Of a stretch of DNA of 64,000 nt, positions 55,153 through 64,000 are shown piece by piece. This DNA comes from an uncultured Anaeroplasmataceae bacterium (GTDB lineage Bacteria > Bacillota_I > Bacilli_A > Acholeplasmatales > Anaeroplasmataceae): positions 1-64,000 of the forward strand of contig CAKQEA010000004.1 of assembly GCA_934229785.1 (NCBI GenBank). The letters are read 5' to 3'. The position numbers were made by a program, and so were the translations under genes. The notes beneath the pieces are model-generated. The model saw nothing but the letters and a program-made list of their open reading frames with translations, made no database searches and had not been told where the DNA came from. The first letter of the stretch is position 1. Each line of letters opens with the position of its first letter.

Positions 55153-55798
55153 TTAAATAGCCCTCCATAATCTTAACTCCAGCACTACAGCCAATACGTG
55201 AAGCACCAGCATTAATCATTTCCTCAAAGGCTTCCTTATCTCTAATACCACCTGAGGCCTTAACTAAAGCATGTCCTTTAACTGTATCTGCCATAAGTTT
55301 AACATCATGCGCTGTAGCACCACCACTACCAAAGCCTGTTGAAGTTTTAACATAATCTGCCCCAGCCTTAACAGCCATCTTACAAGCCTCAATTTTTTCT
55401 TCATCAGTCAAATAGCATGTTTCAATAATAACCTTAACTAAAACACCATTTGCAGCATCAACAACAGCCTTAATATCTCTATAGACATTATCCCAGTTAT
55501 GAGCCTTTGCCTCACCAATATTAATAACCATATCAACCTCATCAGCACCATCTGTAATAGCTTGAGTTGTTTCAAAGGCTTTAACTGAAGGGGTATTAGC
55601 ACCTAAAGGAAAGCCAATTACTGTACAAACCTTAACATCTGAGCCATTTAAGCATTTATGAGCTAGTGGTACATTAACTGGATTAACACATACTGATGCA
55701 AAATGATAATTATTTGCTTCATCACAAAGCTTAATAATATCTTCTTGTGTGGCTGTTGCTTTTAATAATGTATGGTCAATATATTTTGATTTTTCCAT
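55145..55798 (-). CDS. deoC: Deoxyribose-phosphate aldolase
   Basis: Class I aldolase that splits deoxyribose-5-phosphate to acetaldehyde and glyceraldehyde-3-phosphate. The 217-residue protein has the Schiff-base Lys in [16 protein letters not shown], and HTLLKATAT near the N-terminus. It follows an unknown gene by nine bases and overlaps deoD. Confidence 0.95.
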   Translation of the reverse strand: MEKSKYIDHTLLKATATQEDIIKLCDEANNYHFASVCVNPVNVPLAHKCLNGSDVKVCTVIGFPLGANTPSVKAFETTQAITDGADEVDMVINIGEAKAHNWDNVYRDIKAVVDAANGVLVKVIIETCYLTDEEKIEACKMAVKAGADYVKTSTGFGSGGATAHDVKLMADTVKGHALVKASGGIRDKEAFEEMINAGASRIGCSAGVKIMEGYLNE

Positions 55799-55807
55799 AT
55801 TTACTCC

Positions 55808-56665
55808 TTATATATCTAATATTTTTTCTAATGATAAGCTTTTTAACTCAACTGTAAGTGGAGCAAACTTATCCTTTGTTAATATTTTGTGAAATTTTTT
55901 TACATTTTTTGCATCCATAATTTGGATAACACCGTATCCATCAATAGGCTTAAATAGCTTTTCTGCTCTTGCTAAAACCTCAGACATAGGTATATATTTA
56001 GTGAACTTTCCATCATCTAAATATAAAATATCAACAGCTGGAGGTAATATGAATGGCGAATAACCATCCCATGATATTGCAACAAAGGCAGTTCGTGAAC
56101 GCTCAGCATGCAAAAAGAAATAATTAGAAATTACAACCTTATCCTTATCAAGGAGAAGCTCAAGCTTCGCTTTTCTTTGTAAATAATTATAAACCTGTGA
56201 TAAAGTTTGAGGATCTAGTCTATTATATTTAGCAATTTCATCCTCATGAGAATCTTTATAAGCACGTTTCCATGCTTCAAAAGCTTTTATCATCATAGTT
56301 CTTCTAAATGGAAATACATCCTCATAGGCTTGGTTATATACATAAAATCTAAAAAGCTTTGTTATTTCTTCAACAATTCCTAAAACCATTTCAACCGCAT
56401 ATGTAGGAAGTAAAATAGAAAACTCCACTAAAAAATTAACATCATAATACTTTGGATTTAATCTCTCAAGGTGGGGAATACATGATTTTGATGTCATGAT
56501 GAATCTTGCTTCAAAATTTAAAATTGGATGATGATATGTAAAAATACGATCATCTAGCCTCTTTTCCATGGTAACATTTGGATTAGCTTGAAAATATGTA
56601 ATTAAATCACTTTTTTCATAAACACGAGTGCCTTCTTTTAAAAAGTAAAATCGAAAATCCATCAT
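55808..56665 (-). CDS. Conserved-looking protein of unknown function
   Basis: A 285-residue soluble protein with no signal or membrane helix. Mixed alpha/beta with aromatic-rich stretches (FRFYFLKEGTRVYEKSD, YNQAYEDVFPFRRTMM, YFFLHAERSRTAFVAISWDGYSP). No known motif found. It is followed by deoC nine bases later and preceded by ileS 66 bases away, so it may be expressed with either. Confidence 0.6.
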   Translation of the reverse strand: MMDFRFYFLKEGTRVYEKSDLITYFQANPNVTMEKRLDDRIFTYHHPILNFEARFIMTSKSCIPHLERLNPKYYDVNFLVEFSILLPTYAVEMVLGIVEEITKLFRFYVYNQAYEDVFPFRRTMMIKAFEAWKRAYKDSHEDEIAKYNRLDPQTLSQVYNYLQRKAKLELLLDKDKVVISNYFFLHAERSRTAFVAISWDGYSPFILPPAVDILYLDDGKFTKYIPMSEVLARAEKLFKPIDGYGVIQIMDAKNVKKFHKILTKDKFAPLTVELKSLSLEKILDI

Positions 56666-56731
56666 GTCACCACCTTATTAAATCGCAAAATTATATGTAT
56701 ATTCTAGCATTTATTTCTGAATTTGTCAAAA

Positions 56732-59434
56732 TTATAGTCTATGATTTACAATTTCATGGCATCTTGGACATAATTCATCCTCACCAATACTTGGTACAAT
56801 CATCCAACAACGAGCACAAGTAGCACCCTCAGCCATCTTAACATCAACCTTAAATTCATCACCATCAACAAATTCTAGTTGAGAAACAATTAATAACTGA
56901 CTAGCATTATCCTTAACTAAATCAAACACCTCGTGGGCATGCTTATCAAGAGTGATAGTTAATTTAGCATTAAAGCTCTTACCAATAATCTTATTACTAC
57001 GAGCCTCTTCTAATGCCTTTAATACGATATCACGATACTTCATAAATTCATCAAATGCCACCTCAAGCTTTTCATCAAGATTTTCAGTAGCCTGTGGCAT
57101 ATCTGTTAAATAAACATCCTCTGCTTCCTTATATGCTAAATTGTCATATGCTTCACTCATTGTATGAGGAAGAATAGGTGATAATAGCTTAATTAATGAA
57201 GTCAAGATTTCATAGAATACAGTTTGAGTTGATAATCTCTTATTACTCTTAGGATCCTCAATATATAAAATATCCTTTGTAAAATCTAAGTAAAATGCTG
57301 ATAAAGTATTAGTAATATAAGAATTTACTATTCTATATACCTCTCCAAATTCAAATGCATCATAATTATCCTTTACAGTCTTAATAAATCTTTGAAGCTT
57401 AATATGCATATACTTATCAACGCTTTCAAGCTTTTCATAAGGCAATGCATCACTTGGATTAAAATCTGATGTATTTGATAATAAGAATCTTAAAGTATTA
57501 CGAATCTTACGATATGATTCAGAAACCTGCTTTAAAATATCCTTTGATAAAGGCATATCGGCACGATATTCAACTGATGCAACCCATAAACGTAAAATAT
57601 CAGCGCCAGATTCATTACATACCTTAATTGGATCTACAGTATTACCTAATGATTTACTCATTTTTCTACCTTGACCATCAAGAGTAAAGCCATGCGATAC
57701 AACATTTTTATATGGTGCCATGCCTGTTGTTGCTACTGCAGTAATAATTGAAGAATTAAACCAACCACGATATTGATCACTACCCTCTAAATATAAATCA
57801 GCAGGATATTTCAAGCCTCTTCTTTGAAGTAACATATATGATGAGCCTGAATCAAACCATACATCCATAATATCATTTTCCTTAGTAAATTTACCATTAG
57901 GAGAATGTTCATTTGTGTAGCCCTCAGGTAATAAATCCTTAGCTTCACGCTCAAACCAAACATTTGAACCATATTCACCAAATAACTCTGCAACATGTGC
58001 TAAAACATTTTGATCTAAAATTTCAGTACCATCCTCAGCATAAAATACTGGAATTGGTACACCCCATGCTCTTTGACGAGAAATACACCAATCATGACGA
58101 TCTCTAATCATATTAGAAATACGAACATCACCCCATTTAGGATTCCAATTTACAGTCTTAATGGCTTTTAATATTTCATCCTTAATTGGATCAATTGATG
58201 CAAACCATTGAGGTGTTGCACGGAAAATAACAGGCTTTTTAGTTCTCCAATCATGTGGATAGCTATGTGTAATTGGATCTAATAATAATAATGAACCACA
58301 AGCCTTTAAATCTTCAATAATAGGATCCTCTGAATCAGCATAGAACATACCAGCATATTTTCCAGCTTCCTTTGTTTGATAACCCTTTGAATCAACAGCC
58401 ACCATAATATCAAGACCATATTGCTTACCTGCCATATAATCCTCTTCACCATAGCCTGGAGCGATATGAACAAAACCAGTACCATCAGTTGTAGTAACAT
58501 AATCTGCATTAATTACAGGCTGAATACGTCCATATAAAGGATGCTCATATTTTAAATTTAATAATTCACTACCATAAGCATGACCTAATTTTGTAACATC
58601 CTCTAATCCTAATTTTGCTGTAAGAGATTCTAATAAGTCAGAAGCACAAACCATTTTACCCTTATTTGACTCAAAAACAACATAATCAATTTGAGGTCCA
58701 GCTGCAACTGCTAAATTACAAGGCAAAGTCCAAGGTGTAGTAGTCCACACCATAAAACTTGCGCCCTCAAATATACCTTCACCATTAACAATTGGGAATT
58801 TAAAGAAAATTGACTTAGAAGTAATATCCTTATATTCAATTTCAGCTTCAGCTAAAGCAGACTCACTTGATGGAGACCAATATACAGGCTTTAGTCCTTT
58901 ATATATCAATCCCTTTTCTGCCATTTTAGCAAAAACTTTAATTTGATCACGTTCAAAATCATGCTGCAATGTAATGTATGGATGATCAAAATCACCTAAA
59001 ACACCTAAACGTTTAAATCCAACCTTTTGTCTTTCAACCTGCTTATAAGCATATTCCATACATAAATCTCTAAATTCATGCAAAGGCTTATCCTTACGAC
59101 TTACACCTGACTTTTGTAAGGCATTCTCAATTGGAAGTCCATGTGTATCCCAACCTGGAATATATACAGACTTAAAGCCATTCATATTCTTATAACGAAC
59201 AATAAAATCCTTTAAAATTTTATTTAAAGCATGACCTAAATGAATATCACCATTAGCATATGGAGGTCCATCATGTAATGTATATTCTCTTTTTCCTTCA
59301 TTTTTCTTAATAACCTTATTATAAAGATCCATCTCTTCCCACTTTTTTTGGATTAATGGCTCTTTATTACTCAAATTACCACGCATTTCAAAATTTGTTT
59401 TACCCATAAATAGAGTATCCTTATAATCCTTCAT
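56732..59434 (-). CDS. ileS: Isoleucyl-tRNA synthetase
   Basis: Class I synthetase of 900 residues. HIGH motif PPYANGDIHLGHAL near residue 58, editing domain (MVWTTTPWTLPCN), KMSKS motif GQGRKMSKSLGN, anticodon domain and the C-terminal zinc finger CARCWMI...CPRCHE. This is the ordinary bacterial type (mupirocin-sensitive class by layout; inference). It is the first gene after the T-box(Ile). Confidence 0.96.
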   Translation of the reverse strand: MKDYKDTLFMGKTNFEMRGNLSNKEPLIQKKWEEMDLYNKVIKKNEGKREYTLHDGPPYANGDIHLGHALNKILKDFIVRYKNMNGFKSVYIPGWDTHGLPIENALQKSGVSRKDKPLHEFRDLCMEYAYKQVERQKVGFKRLGVLGDFDHPYITLQHDFERDQIKVFAKMAEKGLIYKGLKPVYWSPSSESALAEAEIEYKDITSKSIFFKFPIVNGEGIFEGASFMVWTTTPWTLPCNLAVAAGPQIDYVVFESNKGKMVCASDLLESLTAKLGLEDVTKLGHAYGSELLNLKYEHPLYGRIQPVINADYVTTTDGTGFVHIAPGYGEEDYMAGKQYGLDIMVAVDSKGYQTKEAGKYAGMFYADSEDPIIEDLKACGSLLLLDPITHSYPHDWRTKKPVIFRATPQWFASIDPIKDEILKAIKTVNWNPKWGDVRISNMIRDRHDWCISRQRAWGVPIPVFYAEDGTEILDQNVLAHVAELFGEYGSNVWFEREAKDLLPEGYTNEHSPNGKFTKENDIMDVWFDSGSSYMLLQRRGLKYPADLYLEGSDQYRGWFNSSIITAVATTGMAPYKNVVSHGFTLDGQGRKMSKSLGNTVDPIKVCNESGADILRLWVASVEYRADMPLSKDILKQVSESYRKIRNTLRFLLSNTSDFNPSDALPYEKLESVDKYMHIKLQRFIKTVKDNYDAFEFGEVYRIVNSYITNTLSAFYLDFTKDILYIEDPKSNKRLSTQTVFYEILTSLIKLLSPILPHTMSEAYDNLAYKEAEDVYLTDMPQATENLDEKLEVAFDEFMKYRDIVLKALEEARSNKIIGKSFNAKLTITLDKHAHEVFDLVKDNASQLLIVSQLEFVDGDEFKVDVKMAEGATCARCWMIVPSIGEDELCPRCHEIVNHRL

Positions 59435-59449
59435 ACAATCCTCCTATAA

Positions 59450-59684
59450 AAATAAAAAAGTCCTTAGATTTCTCTAAGGACGAATTATCGCGGTACCACC
59501 TTAGTTCTATAACTAAAAAAAATAATTATAGCGCTCAATTAATCTGTAACGTAGATATACGGACATAGCTTATCACTATATCAGCTCCATCATTGATCCG
59601 AATAAATTTAAGTCTCTGATTTTCACCAACCATCAGTTCTCTAGGCACATCAATCTATTCCGTATGATATCATCACCATTAAAC
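59450..59684 (-). promoter_or_regulatory. T-box leader, isoleucine
   Basis: Core AAGGTGGTACCGCG at about 59489-59502 and terminator GTCCTTAGA / TCTAAGGAC (59460-59481) with a U run before ileS. Stem I has the GGTTGGTGAAAATC distal element. ATC (Ile) at 59595-59597 is the likely specifier. Confidence 0.92.
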
Positions 59685-59690
59685 ATTAAA

Positions 59691-59719
59691 ATTATACTAT
59701 TAAATTTTGTTATTGTAAA
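59691..59719 (-). promoter_or_regulatory. ileS promoter
   Basis: TTTACA (59714-59719), 17-base spacer, TATAAT (59691-59696) on the minus strand. Confidence 0.85.
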
Positions 59720-59775
59720 GATGGAAATAAATTTTAAACATTGACATTAATGTCTATTTTTAGAACAAACTTATA

Positions 59776-60741
59776 TTACAAATTATTAATAGTATCTTTA
59801 TCCAAACCTGTTAGCTCCATAATTTCTTCAATAGATAAACCTAGTTTTTTAAACTTAGATGCTGAAGCAATTACTTTTTTCCTAGCTTGAGCTGTCTCTT
59901 CCTCTGCCTTAATAGCTCTTTCGTTAGCCTCAGCTATTTCTCTTCTAGCTTCCCCTTCGCTTTTTTCTAAAGAACGTACCTTCTTTTCAATAGCTCTTTT
60001 ATTGATTTCTTCCCACATTGCCTCAAATGCTGCTTCCCTTTTTAGTTCATCAGCATTAAATTCCTTAACTCTTTCTCCAAGCTCTTTCATAAATTCATCA
60101 CCACTTTCTAATAACTCGTCACTATTATATTTTAGTGATTTTAATATTTCAACTGACCTATCTTCACTACATTCAATTTTATCAGATTTCATAATATTAT
60201 TCAAATAGAAGATAATTACTTCTCCATCATAATATTTACTCTCATAAAATTTTTTTGTCATCCCATCTCTTCTAGTAGCACAAAATATCTCTGTGTTTAA
60301 CCTTCCATCACTAGGGCTTGTACAATTATCAAAAATAATTACATGATTCTTCTCAAGCTCACTTATATTTGTAACATAGCTCTTACTTTCTTCTAAACTT
60401 GTTGTTACCTTCAAAAGAAATTTAAAGAATCCCTTAAATTCCATATCAGCATAATAATCCTGCATCTCTAATGCATAGGTCTCATTTGGTTCTAAAGTCG
60501 TATTCTAAACCTTGAGATCAAACCTTTTTTCTCCAATCTTTACACCTACAGTACCAACACCAACTTCAGTATCAATTTCTACCTTATCAGTACTCTTAAT
60601 ACCATAATCCAAACCAATTAGAAGCTTCTTAACTAAGCTTTCATTACTAAATGAATACTTAAAGCACATATCATTAGTAACTGGTATCTCCTTGCCCCTT
60701 TGAATTTTAATAAATTCAATTAATGTAATTCCATCTTGCAT
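59776..60741 (-). pseudogene. Rpn/PD-(D/E)XK family gene with an in-frame stop
   Basis: One continuous frame from ATG 60741 (after AGGAGG) to 59776, interrupted by a single TAG at 60505-60507. The text before it (NDMCFKYSFSNESLVKKLL ... GEKRFDLKV) and after it (NTTLEPNETYALEMQDYYA...) joins directly: V-stop-N. The N-terminal F...F start and E-M-Q element match the PD-(D/E)XK nuclease family transposases (Rpn group); the C-terminus is a long charged helix ending LSIEEIMELTGLDKDTI. Probably GAG or AAG changed to TAG. The second part could still start at the Met at 60465. Confidence 0.75.
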
Positions 60742-60909
60742 ATTTTTCCTCCTATTATGTATATTAACATAAAAACAATTAATTCTTATGCTTATGAAAA
60801 GATAGATATTTTTATCTTTTCACTAATAATAATAGTGAGAATACTTCAAAGTTTTACAAAATATTTTAAAAAATTTAATTTAATTAAAGAAATTCTAACA
60901 AAAATTAAC
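60742..60909. other. Intergenic stretch with a hairpin
   Basis: GAAAAGATA / TATCTTTTC lies near 60796-60822 without a U tract. No gene seen. Confidence 0.4.
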
Positions 60910-61386
60910 TCATTTAATAATTAATGACATTATTCCAGCTAATATAGCCGCAACAATTAATGATGATGCAAAGCCTTTAACCCATTTCTTTATTTTACCA
61001 TTAGTTGTAATGTAAGGCATTAAATCCTCTGTTCCACTTATAATCCATTTTTTGTGTGGCAAACCCATATTTCATCAATAAAGATTCGGTCAATTAAAGA
61101 ACATGTAAAAAATAAGATAGACATTTGTAAAAAGCCATCATAAAACGTATTTGCTCTATTTACACCATAAACAAAGCTAATCGCATACACAATATAAAAT
61201 ATTAATCTAAGCATAACAAAAATAATAAATCTTCTTTTAATTTGCTTCTTTGTTGTTAGTCCTAGTTCAATACATCTATCTTGAACATCCTTATGATATA
61301 GATATACCATACCAACAGCTCCATCCTTAACAATATAGCGCTAGCAATAAACCTAATCCCAATCCTTCAACAAATGCAAGTACCAT
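60910..61386 (-). pseudogene. Membrane protein gene with two frameshifts
   Basis: From ATG 61386 the frame gives MVLAFVEGLGLGLLLA and stops. One frame over, near 61345, it continues as YIVKDGAVGMVYLYHKDVQDRCIELGLTTKKQ and three membrane helices to DEIWVCHTK. At the run of six A (plus-strand T 61048-61053) it shifts again and resumes as WIISGTEDLMPYI ... LAGIMSLIIK, ending at TGA 60910. An extra A would restore the second break. The whole matches a membrane protein that I recall as a partner of ATC-hydrolase-like genes in gut Firmicutes. It starts one base after the preceding stop. Confidence 0.7.
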
Positions 61387-61387
61387 A

Positions 61388-62089
61388 TTATTTATTTCTC
61401 CTAAAGCCTAATTCATCCCTATATTCTGGATGCTTTTTTATAAATTCATCTTTATCACCACATATTGTATAATCACACTTATCGCTATCAACAACTGTAC
61501 ACTTACGAATTAATTTGGCATGAATTAATTCCATTGATTTATAATCAACATTGCATAAAGCAGGCATTACCTCAATTAGATTAAATTTTTTAGCAAATTC
61601 AGCAACAGGACAGCTTCTAAATTCATACTAAATAGGCTTATCATTTTCAAACTTTGAAACAATCATTTTATAATCATTCCACTTATCACACATACTTTTG
61701 GCTTTTAAAAATGCTTTATACATAAGTTTTTTCCAAATTTTTTTATTACAATTTACAAATTATAATTTTTTAAAAGAAGGAAGAATACGATTTTCTTCTA
61801 TTTCCTCTATTTCTTTTAAATCAGTAAAATCCTTACAAATATAAAAATATGTCATTATAGCAATACAATCATAGGTTCCACCTTTACCATTATGAAAATT
61901 TCTTTTGCCACCCAAATTAATATTCCATTCATTCAAATATGCAACATATTTTTCCTGAATTTTATTCCATACATCATCCCTATCTTCTTTAGCGTAATGT
62001 AGTGCTATCTTTTTCTTTATTTCCTTCTTACAAGCCTTACTATATAAATTATGCCATTCTCTATTAAAATTTAAATTCTTATCCTTCAT
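61388..62089 (-). pseudogene. ATC hydrolase-family gene with two in-frame stops
   Basis: A single frame from ATG 62089 (GGAGGG five bases before) to the TAA at 61388 reads as an L-2-amino-thiazoline-4-carboxylic acid hydrolase-like protein. It includes NLGGKRNFHNGKGGTYDC, LPSFKKL-stop-FVNCNKKIWKKLMYKAF, KPI-stop-YEFRSCPVAEFAKK, MPALCNVDY and CDYTICGDKDEF. Stops are a TAA at 61760-61762 and a TAG at 61628-61630; no bases are missing. The family's Cys residues remain. The gene looks recently inactivated by point mutation. Its membrane-protein neighbour is also broken. Confidence 0.8.
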
Positions 62090-62108
62090 AAAACCCTCCA
62101 AAGATTTA

Positions 62109-62139
62109 AAAGGATTCACATAAGAAAAGTGAATCCTTT
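62109..62139 (-). terminator. Hairpin between surface-protein gene and ATC gene
   Basis: Eleven-base stem AAAGGATTCAC / GTGAATCCTTT. The tail on the minus strand is only partly U-rich. It may end transcription of the upstream surface-protein gene. Confidence 0.55.
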
Positions 62140-62189
62140 AAATAGAACTCCATCTTACAAAATAGAGTAAACAATTTGTAAAATGAATT

Positions 62190-63452
62190 TTATAATTCTT
62201 TATTTAATTTTCTTTTTCTTTTAACTAAAACAACTATTAAAACTACAATTGATAGAATTAACACCAAAGCACCAACTGCAATAAGAATATATCCCCACAT
62301 TGGCATATGAAATGAAATACCTTCTACACATACAACAAAGCTACCTGTTAAAGATGTAGTGGTAAGAACATATCTACCATATCCTCTAACATCAAGTTTA
62401 GTCATATTATCACCATCAATATGATATATAACTACCTCATTACGATTAAAATCAGGATTAGCCTCTATATAAAGCTCAACCGCATTATCTAATGATAATT
62501 CCTTGGCATCACTATCCATAATTTTTACACTTGTAATTTCATAGTTCTCAGTGATATTTTCTAATAATTTACTTATACGATCATATTCTAAGCCAGAAGT
62601 AATTCTTTGAGAAGAAACAATATAACCAGATGGTAAAATCTTATTAATATCATTAATTTTAACAATACTTGATTCAATACTTGAAGAAATAACATTAATT
62701 GTTTTTGTAATGTAAGAATCATTACCTAAGCTTGTCTTATATTTGTTAGTTGAAGCCTTATAGATAATCTGATAATTACCTAATTCCTCTAAAACAAATT
62801 GATCATTTGTTACATCAATTATCGCTCCCATAGGATTTAAAACTGATATTTCAACGTTTAATTCTTCATCTTGAAAGTAAGCCTTAGAACTTGGAATCCT
62901 ACAAATTGCATTTTGTGTTGAATTAATATCTCCAATACTTTCAATCTCAATTCTTGGAACAAAAATAGCTGGATATTCAATACTATCATCTAATACTCTA
63001 TCAGTTTTAACAGCCTCATCTAATTTAACCTTAATATTAAATGAAACATCCATATTCATCGCATCAACACGACCACTAATAGGAATAGCTTTACTTAATT
63101 CATCATAACTTAAGCTAACAGTATAACAAGTCTTTTTACCATTTATAGTAGATATAATACCACTATCATCTGATGTTGGAGTAATCTTCAAATTAGTTAA
63201 AGCATTATTATCAAGTAAAGTAATTGATACTAAATAAATATCATTAATATTTGAAACCTCTACATTAGAATCAAAATATTTACCAATCATACCAGCACCA
63301 ATTGAATTAGTTCCACCAATTTCATATGTTGTAGTATATATAGACTTTTGTTCAATATTAGAATCAGCTTTGGAATTTATATTTGAAAATATAACAATCA
63401 TAAATAAAGAAATGATTACAAATACTATACCTTTTTTTCTCAATTTAATCAC
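62190..63452 (-). CDS. Surface protein with NEAT-like domain
   Basis: A 420-residue exported protein: N-terminal signal helix (about residues 8-28), then a domain at about 38-155 (GAGMIGKYFDSNVEVSN ... IYLVSITLLDN ... MNMDVSFNIKVKLDE) with the strand order of NEAT heme-binding domains. The usual Tyr pair of the last strand is absent (SFNIKVKL), so heme binding is doubtful. An Ig-like domain (YFQDEELNVEISV) follows, then a helical/beta part, a C-terminal membrane helix (about 385-410) and a basic tail KRKRK. It overlaps the preceding gene by four bases, so both surface proteins are made together. Confidence 0.65.
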   Translation of the reverse strand: MIKLRKKGIVFVIISLFMIVIFSNINSKADSNIEQKSIYTTTYEIGGTNSIGAGMIGKYFDSNVEVSNINDIYLVSITLLDNNALTNLKITPTSDDSGIISTINGKKTCYTVSLSYDELSKAIPISGRVDAMNMDVSFNIKVKLDEAVKTDRVLDDSIEYPAIFVPRIEIESIGDINSTQNAICRIPSSKAYFQDEELNVEISVLNPMGAIIDVTNDQFVLEELGNYQIIYKASTNKYKTSLGNDSYITKTINVISSSIESSIVKINDINKILPSGYIVSSQRITSGLEYDRISKLLENITENYEITSVKIMDSDAKELSLDNAVELYIEANPDFNRNEVVIYHIDGDNMTKLDVRGYGRYVLTTTSLTGSFVVCVEGISFHMPMWGYILIAVGALVLILSIVVLIVVLVKRKRKLNKEL

Positions 63453-64000
63453 TCCTCGTATACTGCAACAATTGTTACATAACCATTTTCAACATATTTT
63501 TTAACAATACTTTCATTATCAATATCATCAATTCTTATTAACTCACCATTTAACTTAATTGCCCAATACTTAAATTTATCTGTTTCTAATTTATGTAAGT
63601 TTTTTAACTGAGTTGTTGTTAACTCATCTTTTAATGAATTACCATCAGTTATAGTTTTATATGAACGATCTAAATCATTAAACTTGCCATTAACACATTC
63701 TTGATATTTTATTGTAAGTGGACCCTTTAATATTGGTCTAATTACACAATCTTCAGTTATTTCAAAACTTATATCGTATAATACATCTGTTGTATAAGAA
63801 TATGTCTTCTTATCTCCATTTGTTGTATAAAAAATTGGTTTGTCACATTCCCAGCCAACATGTTTATATCCATTGGGAACATTAAAATAGAAATCTGATA
63901 AAACTAAATAATATGTTCTACCACTCATATAATATGTTTTTTCGCCAATCACTTTCGTAACACCATTTAATTCATATTCAGCTCTAACATTTAATCCTTC
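63449..64000 (-). CDS. Surface protein C-terminal part, 5' end outside window
   Basis: The frame stays open from 63449 to the right edge of the window; a GTG at 63952 is unlikely to be the true start because ELNGVTKV and more precede it in frame. About 184 residues are visible, with Y/W-rich beta strands (GYKHVGWECDKPIFYTTNG) and an InlB-like end (GYVTIVAVYEE). It overlaps the NEAT-like protein gene by four bases. Function is unknown; likely a cell-surface protein. Confidence 0.7.
   Translation of the reverse strand, partial: EGLNVRAEYELNGVTKVIGEKTYYMSGRTYYLVLSDFYFNVPNGYKHVGWECDKPIFYTTNGDKKTYSYTTDVLYDISFEITEDCVIRPILKGPLTIKYQECVNGKFNDLDRSYKTITDGNSLKDELTTTQLKNLHKLETDKFKYWAIKLNGELIRIDDIDNESIVKKYVENGYVTIVAVYEE

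Noticed and set aside
60736..60924. Plus-strand 62-residue frame between the damaged genes
   Set aside because: No ribosome site, very AT-rich, starts inside the leader of the Rpn gene.
60505..61762. TAG and TAA recoding (for example pyrrolysine or a changed code) in the damaged genes
   Set aside because: TAG is a normal stop in parC, recO and ssb, both TAG and TAA interrupt the same gene, and frameshifts lie next to it. Decay or sequence error is simpler.

Overview
The window is a strongly AT-rich chromosomal segment of a low-GC Gram-positive bacterium. Spore genes are present (cotJ, and a spoIVFA/spoIVFB-like pair), aminoacyl-tRNA synthetase operons are controlled by T-boxes, infC has an L20-type leader, and there are several Listeria-Bacteroides (InlB B) repeat surface proteins. 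This fits an uncultured gut member of the Bacilli/Erysipelotrichia side of the Firmicutes; that placement is inference. TGG codes Trp, and TAA, TAG and TGA are all used as stops (parC, recO and ssb end in TAG), so the code is standard. Nearly everything lies on the minus strand; plsY, the yneF-like gene and asparaginase are the intact plus-strand genes.

Layout. 1-3.9 kb: two InlB-repeat lipoproteins, the first cut by the window edge, with three LacI/CcpA-type palindromes upstream. 3.9-9.5 kb: parE-parC (topoisomerase IV) divergent from plsY. 9.5-14.9 kb: a cotJA-cotJB fusion plus cotJC, ferredoxin, yneF-like, asparaginase, a DUF368 lipid-carrier translocase and spoIVFA/B-like genes. 15-20.5 kb: radC, then a T-box(Val) operon GNAT-valS-folC. 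20.5-25.3 kb: HAD-ybeY-cdd-era-recO and a leucine-rich-repeat protein. 25.4-32 kb: a T-box(His/Asp) operon GNAT-hisS-aspS(archaeal type)-comEB-ylbL-lspA-rluD. 32-37.5 kb: unknown gene, rsmD, a DEAD-box helicase preceded by a structured RNA gene with its own promoter and terminator, then the infC-rpmI-rplT operon with leader attenuator and an AUU start. 37.7-40.2 kb: an AAA ATPase and a patch of degenerate coding remnants. 40.2-51.8 kb: pepF, ribF-truB-MATE-thiN-thioredoxin-like-mutS2, a plsC/folA/thyA cluster and ssb. 51.9-59.7 kb: a pair of M16 peptidases, deoD-deoC, an unknown gene and T-box(Ile)-ileS. 59.7-62.1 kb: a decaying accessory block of three disrupted genes. 62.2-64 kb: a cell-surface protein with a NEAT-like domain and the end of another surface protein.

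The genes are mostly housekeeping: DNA topology and repair, translation, folate/dTMP synthesis, nucleoside salvage and membrane lipid metabolism. Three T-box leaders link uncharged tRNA(Val), tRNA(His and perhaps Asp) and tRNA(Ile) to synthetase expression. In two of them the first gene is a GNAT acetyltransferase. The strongest candidate for something undescribed is the roughly 230-nt pseudoknotted RNA at 35441-35671. The T-box/GNAT linkage, the overlapping GAC/CAC specifier and the CotJA-CotJB fusion follow.
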